From Pantoea coffeiphila (GTDB taxonomy: Bacteria; Pseudomonadota; Gammaproteobacteria; Enterobacterales; Enterobacteriaceae), in the NCBI RefSeq assembly GCF_016909495.1, contig NZ_JAFBFW010000003.1, forward strand, positions 124,001 to 188,000: a DNA stretch of 64,000 nt. Direction: 5' to 3'. Position numbers and translations under genes: made by a program. The notes beneath the pieces are model-generated. The model searched no databases and was not told the DNA's origin. It saw only the letters and a program-made list of their open reading frames with translations. Below, in pieces: positions 7,561-16,225 of the stretch (within the stretch, counting starts at the first letter, position 1; the number at the start of each line of letters is the position of its first letter).

Positions 7561-8523
7561 GTGCGGGACATTTTATTAAACGCGGCGCGTGAAACGATTG
7601 CCACCGAACTCCAGGAAGCCGCCAGTCTGCCCGACAGGCTGAACGACGATTTTGTGCAGGCCTGCATGATGGTGCACGGCTGCGGTGGCAAAGTGATTGT
7701 CAGCGGCATCGGCAAGTCCGGCCATATCGGCAGAAAAATTGCCGCCACCCTGGCCAGCACCGGCACCCCGGCGTTTTACGTGCATCCTGCCGAAGCGCTG
7801 CACGGCGATCTGGGGATGATTTCCGCCGGAGACGTGGTGATCCTGATCTCCTACTCCGGCCACGCCGCCGAGTTTGTGCGCATTATCCCGCTGCTCAAGG
7901 CATTGCCGGTGGGGATTATTGCTTTTACCGGCAATGCCGCCTCGCCGCTGGCGCAGGCCGCCGACCGCTGGATTAATATTCACGTGGAAAAAGAGGCCTG
8001 TCCGCTGGGGCTGGCCCCGACCTCGTCGGCGGTGAATACGCTGATTATGGGCGATGCGATGGCGATTGCGCTGATGCGCGCCCGCAACTTCAGCGAACAG
8101 GACTATGCCCGCACCCATCCGGCGGGGAGCCTGGGCGCGCGCCTGCTGTGCCTGGTGGGCGATATTATGCGTACCGGGGAGAAAATCCCCCGTGTGAATG
8201 TTGACGCTACGATTACCGATGCACTGTTTGAGCTGACCCGCACCGGGCTGGGGCTGGTGGCGGTAACGGGTGAGGACGGCGCGCTGAACGGCGTGTTTAC
8301 CGATGGCGATCTGCGCCGCTGGCTGCTGAAGGGCGGGGTGATTGCCGCCCCGGTGAAGGAGGCGATGAGTACCCCGGGCTTTACGCTGCTGGCTTCCCAG
8401 CATGCCGCCGAAGCGCTGGCGCTGTTCCAGCAGCGCAAAATCTCCTCTGCGCCGGTGCTGGGCGAAGATGGCATGATTATCGGCGCGATTAACGCCCATG
8501 ATATTCGCGAGGCGGGGATCTGA
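7561..8523 (+). CDS. gutQ: D-arabinose 5-phosphate isomerase GutQ (SrlQ)
   Basis: 320 residues with an N-terminal SIS sugar isomerase domain (GKVIVSGIGKSGHIGRKIAA, then GTPAFYVHPAEALHGDLGM) and two C-terminal CBS modules (from about residue 203). It interconverts ribulose 5-phosphate and arabinose 5-phosphate, the latter being a precursor of Kdo in lipopolysaccharide; GutQ is the srl-linked isozyme of KdsD. The start is GTG, 2 bp after srlR, so translation is probably coupled. A GC-rich hairpin follows at 8532-8556. Confidence 0.94.
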   Translation: MRDILLNAARETIATELQEAASLPDRLNDDFVQACMMVHGCGGKVIVSGIGKSGHIGRKIAATLASTGTPAFYVHPAEALHGDLGMISAGDVVILISYSGHAAEFVRIIPLLKALPVGIIAFTGNAASPLAQAADRWINIHVEKEACPLGLAPTSSAVNTLIMGDAMAIALMRARNFSEQDYARTHPAGSLGARLLCLVGDIMRTGEKIPRVNVDATITDALFELTRTGLGLVAVTGEDGALNGVFTDGDLRRWLLKGGVIAAPVKEAMSTPGFTLLASQHAAEALALFQQRKISSAPVLGEDGMIIGAINAHDIREAGI

Positions 8524-8531
8524 TCCTATTC

Positions 8532-8556
8532 CGGCAGCGGCGTTCTGCCGCTGTCG
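8532..8556 (+). terminator. Hairpin after gutQ
   Basis: GGCAGCGGC and GCCGCTGTC pair (one G.T) around GTTCT, just after the gutQ stop. There is no T-run, so termination may be Rho-dependent or the hairpin may protect the 3' end. A very similar sequence recurs at 8976-8998. Confidence 0.45.
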
Positions 8557-8752
8557 AACACTCATTCAGCTAAGACATCAGCCAAAGTTTAAATAGTTTA
8601 TTGAACATTCAATAACGACATGTAATTATTTGCGCGAAAACCTTATTAAGAGTGCGGGTTATTAGATTTATTGCTAACTAATATCTTAAATTTCGCACCG
8701 TGCGGCGGAACAGGGTTCGTTCCAGATTATCATCATCGTTAATGAAATTATT

Positions 8753-8956
8753 ATGTTTATTAAACTCATCAGCTATAGCCGCTATATTCAATGGACTTTA
8801 TCTTTTTATTTCACCCTGTCCAGACGCACCGGCGGGCGAATTGCCCGCAGGGAACGTAAATACTGGGCATTTTCCTCTGCGGGTCCGGATTTCGACTGGA
8901 CAGCGATCGATCCGGAGAAAGCCGCACACCAGGCAGCAAGCGTTTACTGGGAGTGA
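8753..8956 (+). CDS. Small hypothetical protein (67 aa)
   Basis: Not recognised. A 67-residue frame begins MFIKLISYSRYIQWTLSFYF with a hydrophobic N-terminus and ends in a polar stretch (AGPDFDWTAIDPEKAAHQAA) whose codons look like neighbouring genes. No clear ribosome-binding site precedes the ATG, and the DNA just upstream (8560-8750) is AT-rich and promoter-like. It lies in the 485 bp gap between gutQ and the convergent sugar-porter gene. Could be a small membrane protein or chance; no function assigned. Confidence 0.35.
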   Translation: MFIKLISYSRYIQWTLSFYFTLSRRTGGRIARRERKYWAFSSAGPDFDWTAIDPEKAAHQAASVYWE

Positions 8957-8975
8957 TTAGCCGCCCTGGCAATCC

Positions 8976-8998
8976 GGCAGCGGCGTTCTGCCGCCGCC
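8976..8998. terminator. Hairpin between the small ORF and the sugar porter
   Basis: GGCAGCGGC and GCCGCCGCC around GTTCT, 8 of 9 pairs. It lies between two converging genes and may act for both. Same stem-loop core as at 8532-8556; no T-run. Confidence 0.4.
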
Positions 8999-9008
8999 TT
9001 ACTGATTA

Positions 9009-10487
9009 TCAGCCCGCCTGGCGCGCCGTTTTCTGGCGCTTCTGGGCTTTCATCACACGCTCTTCGTCATACTTCTCACGCAGATAGTGTTCAATCTGTT
9101 CCAGGCTGCGGTTGCGGGTTTCCGGGATATATTTCAGCACGAAGATAATGCCGACGATGCCCACCGCACCATATATCGCAAAGGTGCTGGCCAGCCCGAA
9201 CGATGCCAGCAGCACCGGGAACGACATGGCGATAATCACGTTGGAGCACCAGAGGGCAAACACCGCGCCGCCCATGCAGATGCCGCGAATTTTCGCCGGG
9301 AACATTTCGGAGAGCATCAACCAGATAACCGGCGCGTAGGCACCCTGCATAAAACAGAGGAACAGCAGCATTGAGCCTAAGATCAGATAGCTGCGCAGCA
9401 GATTCACTTCACTGCCGATATGTTCCGGCATAAACGCCGATATCGCCGCCAGCAGGAACAGGCAGCAGGTGCAGCCAATCTGCCCCAGCGCGGCCATCTT
9501 ACGGCGGCCAATGTAGCCCAGCAGCAGAATGCCAATCATCACCATAATCACCGACACCACGCCGTTAGCGATGGTGGCAAACAGCGCGGCGTTAGTGCTC
9601 ATGCCGGTGTTTTGCAGGATAACCGGGGCGTAATACATAATGCTGTTCACCGCCGTTGCCGCATGGAAGAAGGCGAAGCCCACGCCGATCAGAAACACTT
9701 TCCGCATCCACGGCACCCGCAGGTCGCGCAGTGAACCTTTCTCCTGCGCCTGGGCGGTCATCGTCTCTTCAATCTCCATCATCTCCCAGTCCACGTCTTC
9801 CTTCGCCCGGGTGCGGTTCAGCACGTCGCGCGCTTCGGCAAAGCGGCCCTTCAGCGCGTACCAGCGCGGCGTATCCGGCATATACAGCATGCCGAACCAC
9901 AGCAGCACCGCGGGCAGCGTGGCGATGCCCAGCATCCAGCGCCAGGTATGCTCGCCGCCCCAGATTTCGTTAAAGGCGAAGTTGGACATATAGGCCAGCA
10001 TCTGCCCGGTGACGATCATCAGCTCGCTGATGGACACCAGCTGCCCGCGCCGGTTGGCCGGGGCAATTTCGGCCAGGTACACCGGCACCGTGGTGCCCGC
10101 GCCGCCCACGGCAAGGCCCAGAATTACCCTGGAAATCAGCATCACCTCCAGGTTGGGGGCCAGCGCCGTGCCGAGCGCGCCAACCGCGAAGATAATCGCC
10201 AGGATCAGAATGATTTTCCGCCGTCCGAGGCGATCGGCCAGGCTACCGGACACCAGCGCGCCGGTGGCCGCGCCGACCAGCAGGGAACTGGTGACCAACC
10301 CGGTGGTAAAGGGCGTTAACTGCAGTTCTGGCCCCATAAACAGTAAAGCACCGGAGATCACCCCGGTATCGTAACCAAACAGCAGGCCGCCGAGAGTGGC
10401 GATGGCGGTAATCACTTTTACTAGCGGTTCGGTCCTGGTTTTACTGTTCGGGCCAGATGCCGGATTTTTAGAGAGGTAATGTTCCAA
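9009..10487 (-). CDS. MFS sugar porter (inositol/polyol-type symporter)
   Basis: 492 residues, 12 predicted helices, sugar-porter family of the major facilitators. Signatures include GGLLFGYDTGVISGAL near the N-terminus, DRLGRR after helix 2, a PDTPRWY motif at the end of the first half and YIPETRNRSLEQIE at the C-terminus. Closest in style to bacterial myo-inositol/H+ symporters (IolT-like), but the substrate is inferred. The start appears to be TTG at 10487: GGAG is placed 8 bp before it and the next in-frame Met is far into helix 2. It is last in a leftward operon with an isomerase and a dehydrogenase, probably under the LacI regulator at 14206. Confidence 0.9.
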   Translation of the reverse strand: MEHYLSKNPASGPNSKTRTEPLVKVITAIATLGGLLFGYDTGVISGALLFMGPELQLTPFTTGLVTSSLLVGAATGALVSGSLADRLGRRKIILILAIIFAVGALGTALAPNLEVMLISRVILGLAVGGAGTTVPVYLAEIAPANRRGQLVSISELMIVTGQMLAYMSNFAFNEIWGGEHTWRWMLGIATLPAVLLWFGMLYMPDTPRWYALKGRFAEARDVLNRTRAKEDVDWEMMEIEETMTAQAQEKGSLRDLRVPWMRKVFLIGVGFAFFHAATAVNSIMYYAPVILQNTGMSTNAALFATIANGVVSVIMVMIGILLLGYIGRRKMAALGQIGCTCCLFLLAAISAFMPEHIGSEVNLLRSYLILGSMLLFLCFMQGAYAPVIWLMLSEMFPAKIRGICMGGAVFALWCSNVIIAMSFPVLLASFGLASTFAIYGAVGIVGIIFVLKYIPETRNRSLEQIEHYLREKYDEERVMKAQKRQKTARQAG

Positions 10488-10596
10488 AATTCACACTCCG
10501 GATAAAGACTGGGCTATGTGGTGGTTGTTATTGGCCAGTCGGGGATTGAAATGACGGATGTGGGTGGCCGCGCACGGCGGCCACCGGAAAGCAGAA

Positions 10597-11538
10597 CTAC
10601 TGGCTGATGGTTTGTTGCAGCGCGGCGATAGAGGAGGTGACGCCCGCTTCCACCGACATGGTGAGATCTTCCATCTCCAGAGAAACCCAGTCGTTGTAGC
10701 CCATCATGCGCACCACCGAGAAGAACTCCTTCCACCACTGCAGATCCTGGCCGCAGCCGACCGCCACGTAGTTCCACGCGCGGTTGGCAACGTCTTCCAC
10801 CGGTTTGGTTTCCAGCAGGCCGTTGATGCCGACCAGGCCGCGTTCCATACGCACGTCTTTGCCGTGAACATGATGGATCGCCGGACCAAGGGCGCGGGCG
10901 GCGGCAATCGGGTCGGCGCCCATCCACAGCAGGTGGCTCGGGTCGAGGTTCAGGCCGACCGTTGGGCCAACGGCATCGCGAAGGCGGAACAGCGTTTCCG
11001 GGTTCCACACCAGCATTGAGCTGAAGTTTTCCAGCGCGAATTTCTCCACGCCGCACTCTTTCGCCCGGGCAACCAGCCCCTGCCAGTAAGGAATTGCGAC
11101 TTCATTCCACTGGTAGTCGAGGCAGTTTTTCAGCGTTGGCGGCCAGCTGACGGTATAGGTGATCCAGTTTGGAATGGTGTCCTGCGGGCTGGCCGGCGGC
11201 AGGCCGCTCATCATCACGATTTTCTTCACGCCAAAGTGGCCCGCCAGCTGTAACGCTTTATCGGTATCGCTTTTGTGGCGCTGGCCCAGTTCGCCCGGAT
11301 CGAGCGGGTTGCCAGACACGTTCAGCGCGGCGATCTGCATACCGCGGCTTTCCAGAGCCTGAAGAACCTGCTGGCGCTTAGCCGGGCTGGCCAGCAGCTC
11401 GTCGGTGCGCAGGTGCGGGGCGGAAGACCAGCCGCCGGTGGTCATCTCCACGCCGGTCACGCCGAGTTCCAGCAGTTTATCCAGCATCGCTTCAAAGGGC
11501 AGGTGGCCCAGGCTGTCGGTACAGAATGATAATTTCAT
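10597..11538 (-). CDS. Sugar phosphate isomerase/epimerase (TIM barrel, AP-endonuclease-2 fold)
   Basis: 313 residues, a xylose-isomerase-like TIM barrel as in IolE, IolH and related inositol or keto-sugar enzymes. Candidate metal ligands are in ALENFSS, NLDPSHLLWMGAD, HVHGKDVRME and SLEMED, so a divalent-metal-dependent isomerase or dehydratase is expected in the cytoplasm. It starts 9 bp after the dehydrogenase gene and precedes the sugar porter by about 110 bp, so the three form one catabolic operon. The exact reaction cannot be told from sequence alone. Confidence 0.85.
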   Translation of the reverse strand: MKLSFCTDSLGHLPFEAMLDKLLELGVTGVEMTTGGWSSAPHLRTDELLASPAKRQQVLQALESRGMQIAALNVSGNPLDPGELGQRHKSDTDKALQLAGHFGVKKIVMMSGLPPASPQDTIPNWITYTVSWPPTLKNCLDYQWNEVAIPYWQGLVARAKECGVEKFALENFSSMLVWNPETLFRLRDAVGPTVGLNLDPSHLLWMGADPIAAARALGPAIHHVHGKDVRMERGLVGINGLLETKPVEDVANRAWNYVAVGCGQDLQWWKEFFSVVRMMGYNDWVSLEMEDLTMSVEAGVTSSIAALQQTISQ

Positions 11539-11547
11539 GACGGTGCC

Positions 11548-12726
11548 TTACTCGTAGTTAACCCAGGTGGAGCCGTTGTCGGCAGAACGTACACAGTTTT
11601 CAATCCAGCGAACGCCTTCCAGACCGGCGTCGATATCGGGATAAATCAGGTTTTCCAGCGTCTGACGATCGCCGCGCTGCTGTGCGCTGATGGCGATGGC
11701 AAATTTCAGGTAGATATTGGCCCAGGATTCGGCCAGCCCTTCGGTGTGCAGTGCGCCAAGGCGTTCGTCGGCCAGCGCGCTTTCATCGAGGTACGGCATA
11801 CCGTGGTGCATGGTCTGGGTCGGCTGGCCCTGAATTTCATATTTCAGCTCGCCAGGGTTGTAGTCGCTCCACTGCAGGCTGGCTTTGGAACCGATGACGC
11901 GAATGAACTGGCTGTCCATGGAACCGGCGTTGATGGAGGAAGCCCACATGCGGCCAACCGCGCCGCCTTCGTAGTGCATCAGCACCATGGCGTTATCTTC
12001 CAGCGGCGCGCGCGACGGGATAAAGCTCTGGCGGTCGCACAGCAGCGATTTGATATGCAGCTCCGGCAGCACCAGCTGGGAGATGTAGAAGGTGTGGGTG
12101 GAGATGTCGCCCAGCACGAACGTTGGCCCGGCAATTTTCGGATCCACGCGCCATTTCTGCGCTTCGCTGAATTTGTCGGCGCTGTCGTTAGCGCTGAAGC
12201 CGTGGGTGTATTGCAACTCCACCATGCGCACCTCACCGATTTCGCCGTTGGCAATCATCGCCCGCATCTGCATCAGCAGCGGATGGCCGGAGAAGCCGTA
12301 GGTCACGCCAACGATCAGCCCTTTTTCCGCCGCCAGCGCTTTGATTTCACGTGCTTCTGCGGTGGTGAAGAACAGCGGTTTTTCACAAATCACGTGAATA
12401 CCGGCGTTCAGCGCGGCTTTGGTGATCTCATAGTGGGTGCCGTTTGGCGTGGCGATGGTCACCACTTCGATGCCGTCTTCGCGCTTTGCTTCTTCCGCCA
12501 GCAGCTGCTGGTAGGTGTCGTAGCAGCGCTCTGCCGCCACGCCGAGGTTGACGCCGAAATCGCGGCCGCGTGCGGCATCGATATCGAAGGCGCAGGCCAC
12601 CAGCTGGTAGGCGGTGTTATCGCGCAGCGCGCCGCTGCGGTGCTTGTAACCGACCTGGCTCAGGCGACCGCCGCCGATCATGGCCCAGCGCAGAGGACGA
12701 GGGATTTTTCTTTCGCCGTTAAGCAT
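11548..12726 (-). CDS. Gfo/Idh/MocA-family NAD(P)-dependent sugar/polyol dehydrogenase
   Basis: 392 residues. The N-terminal Rossmann domain has AMIGGGRLSQVG and the family's EKP motif (VICEKPLFF), followed by the mixed alpha/beta substrate domain. Members oxidise inositols, sugars or sugar acids. The ATG at 12726 follows CAGGAG at a good distance; an upstream GTG at 12753 would fall inside the operator and is rejected. First gene of the leftward operon, with LacI-type operators at 12749-12762 and 12907-12920. Together with the isomerase it suggests degradation of an inositol-like compound, which is an inference. Confidence 0.9.
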   Translation of the reverse strand: MLNGERKIPRPLRWAMIGGGRLSQVGYKHRSGALRDNTAYQLVACAFDIDAARGRDFGVNLGVAAERCYDTYQQLLAEEAKREDGIEVVTIATPNGTHYEITKAALNAGIHVICEKPLFFTTAEAREIKALAAEKGLIVGVTYGFSGHPLLMQMRAMIANGEIGEVRMVELQYTHGFSANDSADKFSEAQKWRVDPKIAGPTFVLGDISTHTFYISQLVLPELHIKSLLCDRQSFIPSRAPLEDNAMVLMHYEGGAVGRMWASSINAGSMDSQFIRVIGSKASLQWSDYNPGELKYEIQGQPTQTMHHGMPYLDESALADERLGALHTEGLAESWANIYLKFAIAISAQQRGDRQTLENLIYPDIDAGLEGVRWIENCVRSADNGSTWVNYE

Positions 12727-12748
12727 ATCTGACTCCTGAATGTTGTTT

Positions 12749-12762
12749 TGCACCCGGGTGCA
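12749..12762. promoter_or_regulatory. LacI-type operator O1
   Basis: TGCACCCGGGTGCA, a perfect 14 bp palindrome inside the longer TTTTGCACCCGGGTGCAAAA, 23 bp before the dehydrogenase start. Confidence 0.75.
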
Positions 12763-12906
12763 AAAAAGGACGTTATACGGGTTTCACAGACGGTGATAAG
12801 CGGTGTTGCTGTTGCTTGTCATGTGCTGCACTTTTAGAGATGGCGAAGATTAAGTCAATCGACCTGATGCAAAATTCACCATCCGGATCACAAAAATTCA
12901 ACAAAA

Positions 12907-12920
12907 TGCACCCGGGTGCA
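12907..12920. promoter_or_regulatory. LacI-type operator O2
   Basis: TGCACCCGGGTGCA, identical to O1 and 158 bp away, upstream of the dehydrogenase promoter. The pair could support a repression loop. Confidence 0.75.
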
Positions 12921-12994
12921 AAAACGGATCTACCGAAGGCAAACCCGCTGTGATATGGGCATTATCCGGGTTAAAAACAGGGAGATACGGGAGT

Positions 12995-13918
12995 TTACTT
13001 CGCGTTTTTCTCGGCGAAGCTGGTGTAGTTCTGCTTTGTCACCACTTCATAGGGGATCCAGTTGTAGGCTTCGGTCGGCTGTTTTTCCAGCATCGCTTTG
13101 GTCACTTTTACCGAACCGATGGCCTGGCCTTTGGCGTCCTGGAAGATGGTCACTGCCATTTCGCCATTCTTGATAAACTGTAACCCGTCCGGCGTACCGT
13201 CGATGCCCGCGACCGCGATGTTGCTGCGTTTTGCCTGGTTCAGCGCCATAATCGCCCCGATGGCCATTTCGTCGTTGTTGGCGGCAATCCCGTCGATCGC
13301 TGTGCCGTTCAGCAGCCAGCTGGAGGTGACGTCAACCGCCTCGTTACGCTGCCATTTTGCACTCTGTTTCTCGATAACTTTCATGTCCTTATGCTTGGCG
13401 ATCACTTCTTCAACCGCGCGAGTACGCTCGCGGGCTTCCTCGGTGGAAAGTGCGCCCATCAGGATGGCCACATTGCCCCTGTAGTTCATTTTTTTCGCCA
13501 GCTCTTCCATCTGCATTTTGCCGCTGAGCGCCGAGTCGGAACCGACGTAGGCCTGCATGCCTTCCAGCTTCACTTCCGGCTTGCGGTTCACAAAGATCAG
13601 CGGAATACCGGCGCGTTTGGCGGCATCCATCGCCGGTTTAACCCCCTGGGTATCCACCGGATTGAGGATGATGGCATCCACGCCCTGGTTGATAAAATCA
13701 TCCACCTGCTGGATCTGTAATGCCACGTCACCTTTGGCATCGGAGAACTGGCCGTTCATCCCCTGGTTTTTCAGTTCGGCGATCATTTGCGTGCGCAGAA
13801 TGGAAACGAAGTTTAAATCGAAGTTCGCCAGGGCCACGCCGACCTGATAGCTTTTGGCCTGGGCCTGGAACATAAACAGCGAGCAGAACATCAACAGCAG
13901 CACTTTGATATTTTTCAT
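12995..13918 (-). CDS. Periplasmic sugar-binding protein (RbsB-like, type I)
   Basis: About 307 residues with a Sec signal peptide (MKNIKVLLLMFCSLFMFQAQA) and a ribose-binding-protein-like fold: GVALANFDLNFVSILRTQM, a GVDAIILNPVD segment and ANNDEMAIGAIMAL. It should bind a sugar or cyclitol in the periplasm for an ABC importer, but no ABC ATPase or permease gene is nearby. I chose the ATG at 13918; an in-frame ATG at 13936 is possible and neither has a strong ribosome-binding site. An operator at 13965-13978 puts it in the same LacI regulon. Confidence 0.85.
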   Translation of the reverse strand: MKNIKVLLLMFCSLFMFQAQAKSYQVGVALANFDLNFVSILRTQMIAELKNQGMNGQFSDAKGDVALQIQQVDDFINQGVDAIILNPVDTQGVKPAMDAAKRAGIPLIFVNRKPEVKLEGMQAYVGSDSALSGKMQMEELAKKMNYRGNVAILMGALSTEEARERTRAVEEVIAKHKDMKVIEKQSAKWQRNEAVDVTSSWLLNGTAIDGIAANNDEMAIGAIMALNQAKRSNIAVAGIDGTPDGLQFIKNGEMAVTIFQDAKGQAIGSVKVTKAMLEKQPTEAYNWIPYEVVTKQNYTSFAEKNAK

Positions 13919-13964
13919 TTTTTTATTCCATATCATAAGGTTGTCGGCTGATTCGCATTACGAA

Positions 13965-13978
13965 TGCAACCGGGTGCA
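13965..13978. promoter_or_regulatory. LacI-type operator O3
   Basis: TGCAACCGGGTGCA, one change from the perfect palindrome, 47 bp before the binding-protein start and in the divergent region with the LacI gene. Confidence 0.72.
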
Positions 13979-14110
13979 AACAGAGGGGTACTCCGCCGAA
14001 GAAGAAATTTGCTTTCGCCGGGGGAGTGATGGAAATGTCTTCCACGGCTAAAAATTAGTCAATCACCGAAAGTGAAAATCACTGCGTTTGATCACACAAA
14101 TTTAACACTT

Positions 14111-14124
14111 TGCACCCGATTGCA
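14111..14124. promoter_or_regulatory. LacI-type operator O4
   Basis: TGCACCCGATTGCA, two changes from the perfect palindrome, 82 bp before the LacI-family gene; likely autoregulation. Confidence 0.68.
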
Positions 14125-14205
14125 TTTTGTTTTTCGATTTCTTTTCCGCCGGGTTTAGCGTTCAATGCAGGGGGCAGATTGGGCAAACTCTGAAACGCAG
14201 GGGCT

Positions 14206-15228
14206 ATGACAACAAAAACTAAATTGCACCATAAAACCACCGCCAACGACGTGGCAAAGCGGGCCGGCGTGTCGAAATGGACCGTTTCACGGGCTTTTAC
14301 GCCGGGGGCGTCGGTGTCCGATCGGGCACGAGAGAAGGTGCTGGCCGCCGCAAGCGAGCTGGGCTACCGGCCAAATCTGCTGGCGCGCAGCCTGTCGAAG
14401 AAGAAAACCAATATCATCGGTGTGGTTATTGATGAACTGAAAAACCCGCATCTGATGATGCTGCTGGACGCCGTTACTCGCCAGCTGCAGCGGCGCGGCT
14501 GCATGGCGCTGACGCTGAATATCACCCCGGGAGAAAACTACACCTCGGTGATGACCATGGCCGACCAGCTGCAGGTGGACGGGATTCTGTTTCTCGGTAC
14601 GCTGCTGACCGACGAACTGATCGCCGTAGCGCACGACATGCTGCATATTCCGCTGGTGCAGGTGTGCCGCAATAACGATGCGGATGATATCGATGTGGTG
14701 AATATCAACGGCATCCAGGCAGGGCGCGATATCGCTAACCTGCTGTTGCAGCAGGGATATCATCGCTTCGGCTACATGAAAGGACCGGATACCAGCAACG
14801 ATCATTTGCAGCGAATGGAAGGCTACAGTGCGCGGTTGCAGGATGCGGGCCATGATGTCGGCGTGCTGCTGACCGCCGGGCATTACGACCGGCATTCAGG
14901 CTACCGGGCGATGGCCGACTATCTGCAATCGGTGCCCGCAGAGCAGTGGGTGGACGCGCTGTTTTGTGAGAACGATATTCTGGCGCTGGGTGCGCTGGAA
15001 GCCCTGAGGCTGGCCGGGAGACAGGGCGAAATCGGCATTGTTGGTTTTGACGATATCGATGATGCCGCTGCCGAAGGCTGGCAGTTGACCACGTTCAGCC
15101 AGCGTATTGATCTGCTGATTACCGAAGCGCTGAACCGGTTGATTGATGACCAGGCCACGCCGCAAGGGGAGTGGCGGAAAGGTGAAATACGCATCCGGCG
15201 ATCCCATTTGAAGAATCACCTGAAATAA
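14206..15228 (+). CDS. LacI-family transcriptional regulator
   Basis: 340 residues with the LacI helix-turn-helix and hinge at the N-terminus (TANDVAKRAGVSKWTVSRAF, then LGYRPNLLARSLSKKKT) and a periplasmic-binding-protein-like effector domain (IIGVVIDELKNPHLMMLLDA and IGIVGFDDIDDAAAEGWQLT). The ATG at 14206 has CAGGGG upstream. It is divergent from the binding-protein gene, and four copies of a TGCACCC..GTGCA palindrome flank the cluster's promoters, so it most likely represses the leftward genes and itself until a sugar or polyol inducer is present. The inducer is unknown. Confidence 0.92.
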   Translation: MTTKTKLHHKTTANDVAKRAGVSKWTVSRAFTPGASVSDRAREKVLAAASELGYRPNLLARSLSKKKTNIIGVVIDELKNPHLMMLLDAVTRQLQRRGCMALTLNITPGENYTSVMTMADQLQVDGILFLGTLLTDELIAVAHDMLHIPLVQVCRNNDADDIDVVNINGIQAGRDIANLLLQQGYHRFGYMKGPDTSNDHLQRMEGYSARLQDAGHDVGVLLTAGHYDRHSGYRAMADYLQSVPAEQWVDALFCENDILALGALEALRLAGRQGEIGIVGFDDIDDAAAEGWQLTTFSQRIDLLITEALNRLIDDQATPQGEWRKGEIRIRRSHLKNHLK

Positions 15229-15237
15229 TCCAGTAAG

Positions 15238-15277
15238 ACGGAATGTGATGTTTAATGTGCACATTCCGTTATTTTTT
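15238..15277 (+). terminator. Intrinsic terminator of the LacI gene
   Basis: ACGGAATGTG (15238-15247) pairs exactly with CACATTCCGT (15260-15269), followed by TATTTTTT. Confidence 0.85.
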
Positions 15278-15467
15278 CAAAATCTCATTTTTTCGTAAAT
15301 TAATTGTATTCAATGATTAAATATTATTTTCTGGTGTGCTATTGCATCAGGGGGATCGTTGTATTTTATTTGTCACCCACCGTAATAATATCGACTTTTA
15401 TTAACGTTGGTAAGATTTTCGACGGAATGCTATGATCCGTGAAGTTTTTTAACGGGGTGTATTTAGC

Positions 15468-16022
15468 ATGGCTGGCGAAACTCGAACTGCGGCAAAATTG
15501 AAGAAGAAAATTATCATTGATGCAACCATGAGAGTTTTGCGCAAGCAGGGTATAAACCAGTGCAATCACCGTGCCGTTGCCGAAGAGGCCGGGGTGCCAC
15601 TGGGGTCGACCACCTACTATTTTAAGAGCCTTGACGACCTGTTAGAAGCAGCAATGCAGTCTTATCTGTCAGATTTTAAAGAAATAACTGAGAAGTGGTT
15701 CTCTCAACATGCTGAGCTGCCACCTGCCGATATCGTGATAAAATTCCTCATTACCACGCTAATGGACAGGAAGCTTATCCATCACGAATATGAGATGTAT
15801 GCTGCGGCGATATCGCGGCCTTCGCTTCGTCCACTCAGCCTCAGCTGGCTGCTGATTATCGAAGATATGATGTTGAAATACGTCACGGAAGATTTACTCA
15901 AATCAAAGCTCCTCTCCTCGATGATTGACTCGCTGCTGATGCGCAGCGTGCTGGAACCCGACAGTATTCTTTTTGACGAAGAAAATTTAGTCACGGCCAT
16001 TCATCTGCTGCTTCATAAATGA
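15468..16022 (+). CDS. TetR-family transcriptional regulator
   Basis: 184 residues. The N-terminal TetR helix-turn-helix is clear (IIDATMRVLRKQGINQCNHR, then AVAEEAGVPLGSTTYYFKSL), and the C-terminal ligand domain is helical and divergent. ATG 15468 follows a weak AACGGGG. It lies upstream of, and in the same direction as, a Bcr/CflA-type transporter, with a terminator between them. TetR regulators often control a neighbouring exporter; however, the TGTACA motif shared by the transporter and receptor promoters is not evident before this gene, so the link to that motif is unproven. Confidence 0.88.
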   Translation: MAGETRTAAKLKKKIIIDATMRVLRKQGINQCNHRAVAEEAGVPLGSTTYYFKSLDDLLEAAMQSYLSDFKEITEKWFSQHAELPPADIVIKFLITTLMDRKLIHHEYEMYAAAISRPSLRPLSLSWLLIIEDMMLKYVTEDLLKSKLLSSMIDSLLMRSVLEPDSILFDEENLVTAIHLLLHK

Positions 16023-16059
16023 TTTTGTCATTTAACTCGACCTCTCACAGGATTTAAAT

Positions 16060-16094
16060 AAAAAGACATCAGCAATGGTGTCTTTTTATTTTTC
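16060..16094 (+). terminator. Intrinsic terminator after the TetR gene
   Basis: AAAAAGACATC (16060-16070) and GGTGTCTTTTT (16077-16087) pair with one G.T, followed by ATTTTT. Confidence 0.8.
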
Positions 16095-16121
16095 CAGCAA
16101 GGCATTCACCCGAAAAAAAGT

Positions 16122-16135
16122 TGTACAAATGTACA
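16122..16135. promoter_or_regulatory. TGTACA-N2-TGTACA motif before the MFS gene
   Basis: TGTACA-AA-TGTACA, 91-104 bp before the MFS start. The same two-unit, 2 bp-spaced motif occurs before the TonB receptor at 21209-21222 (TGTACA-TA-TGTACA). Interpreted as a shared operator. Confidence 0.6.
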
Positions 16136-16225
16136 TGTTTAGTAAGATTGTCACCTCTTCCGGCGCAGTCTCTTATCGTGACCGGTTAATCCTGACTTTC
16201 ACTAGCAAAAACTATGGGTGAATGA

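Noticed and set aside
7576..8565. 329-codon open frame antisense to gutQ
   Set aside because: Fully overlaps GutQ; Gln/Arg/His-rich with no recognisable domain.
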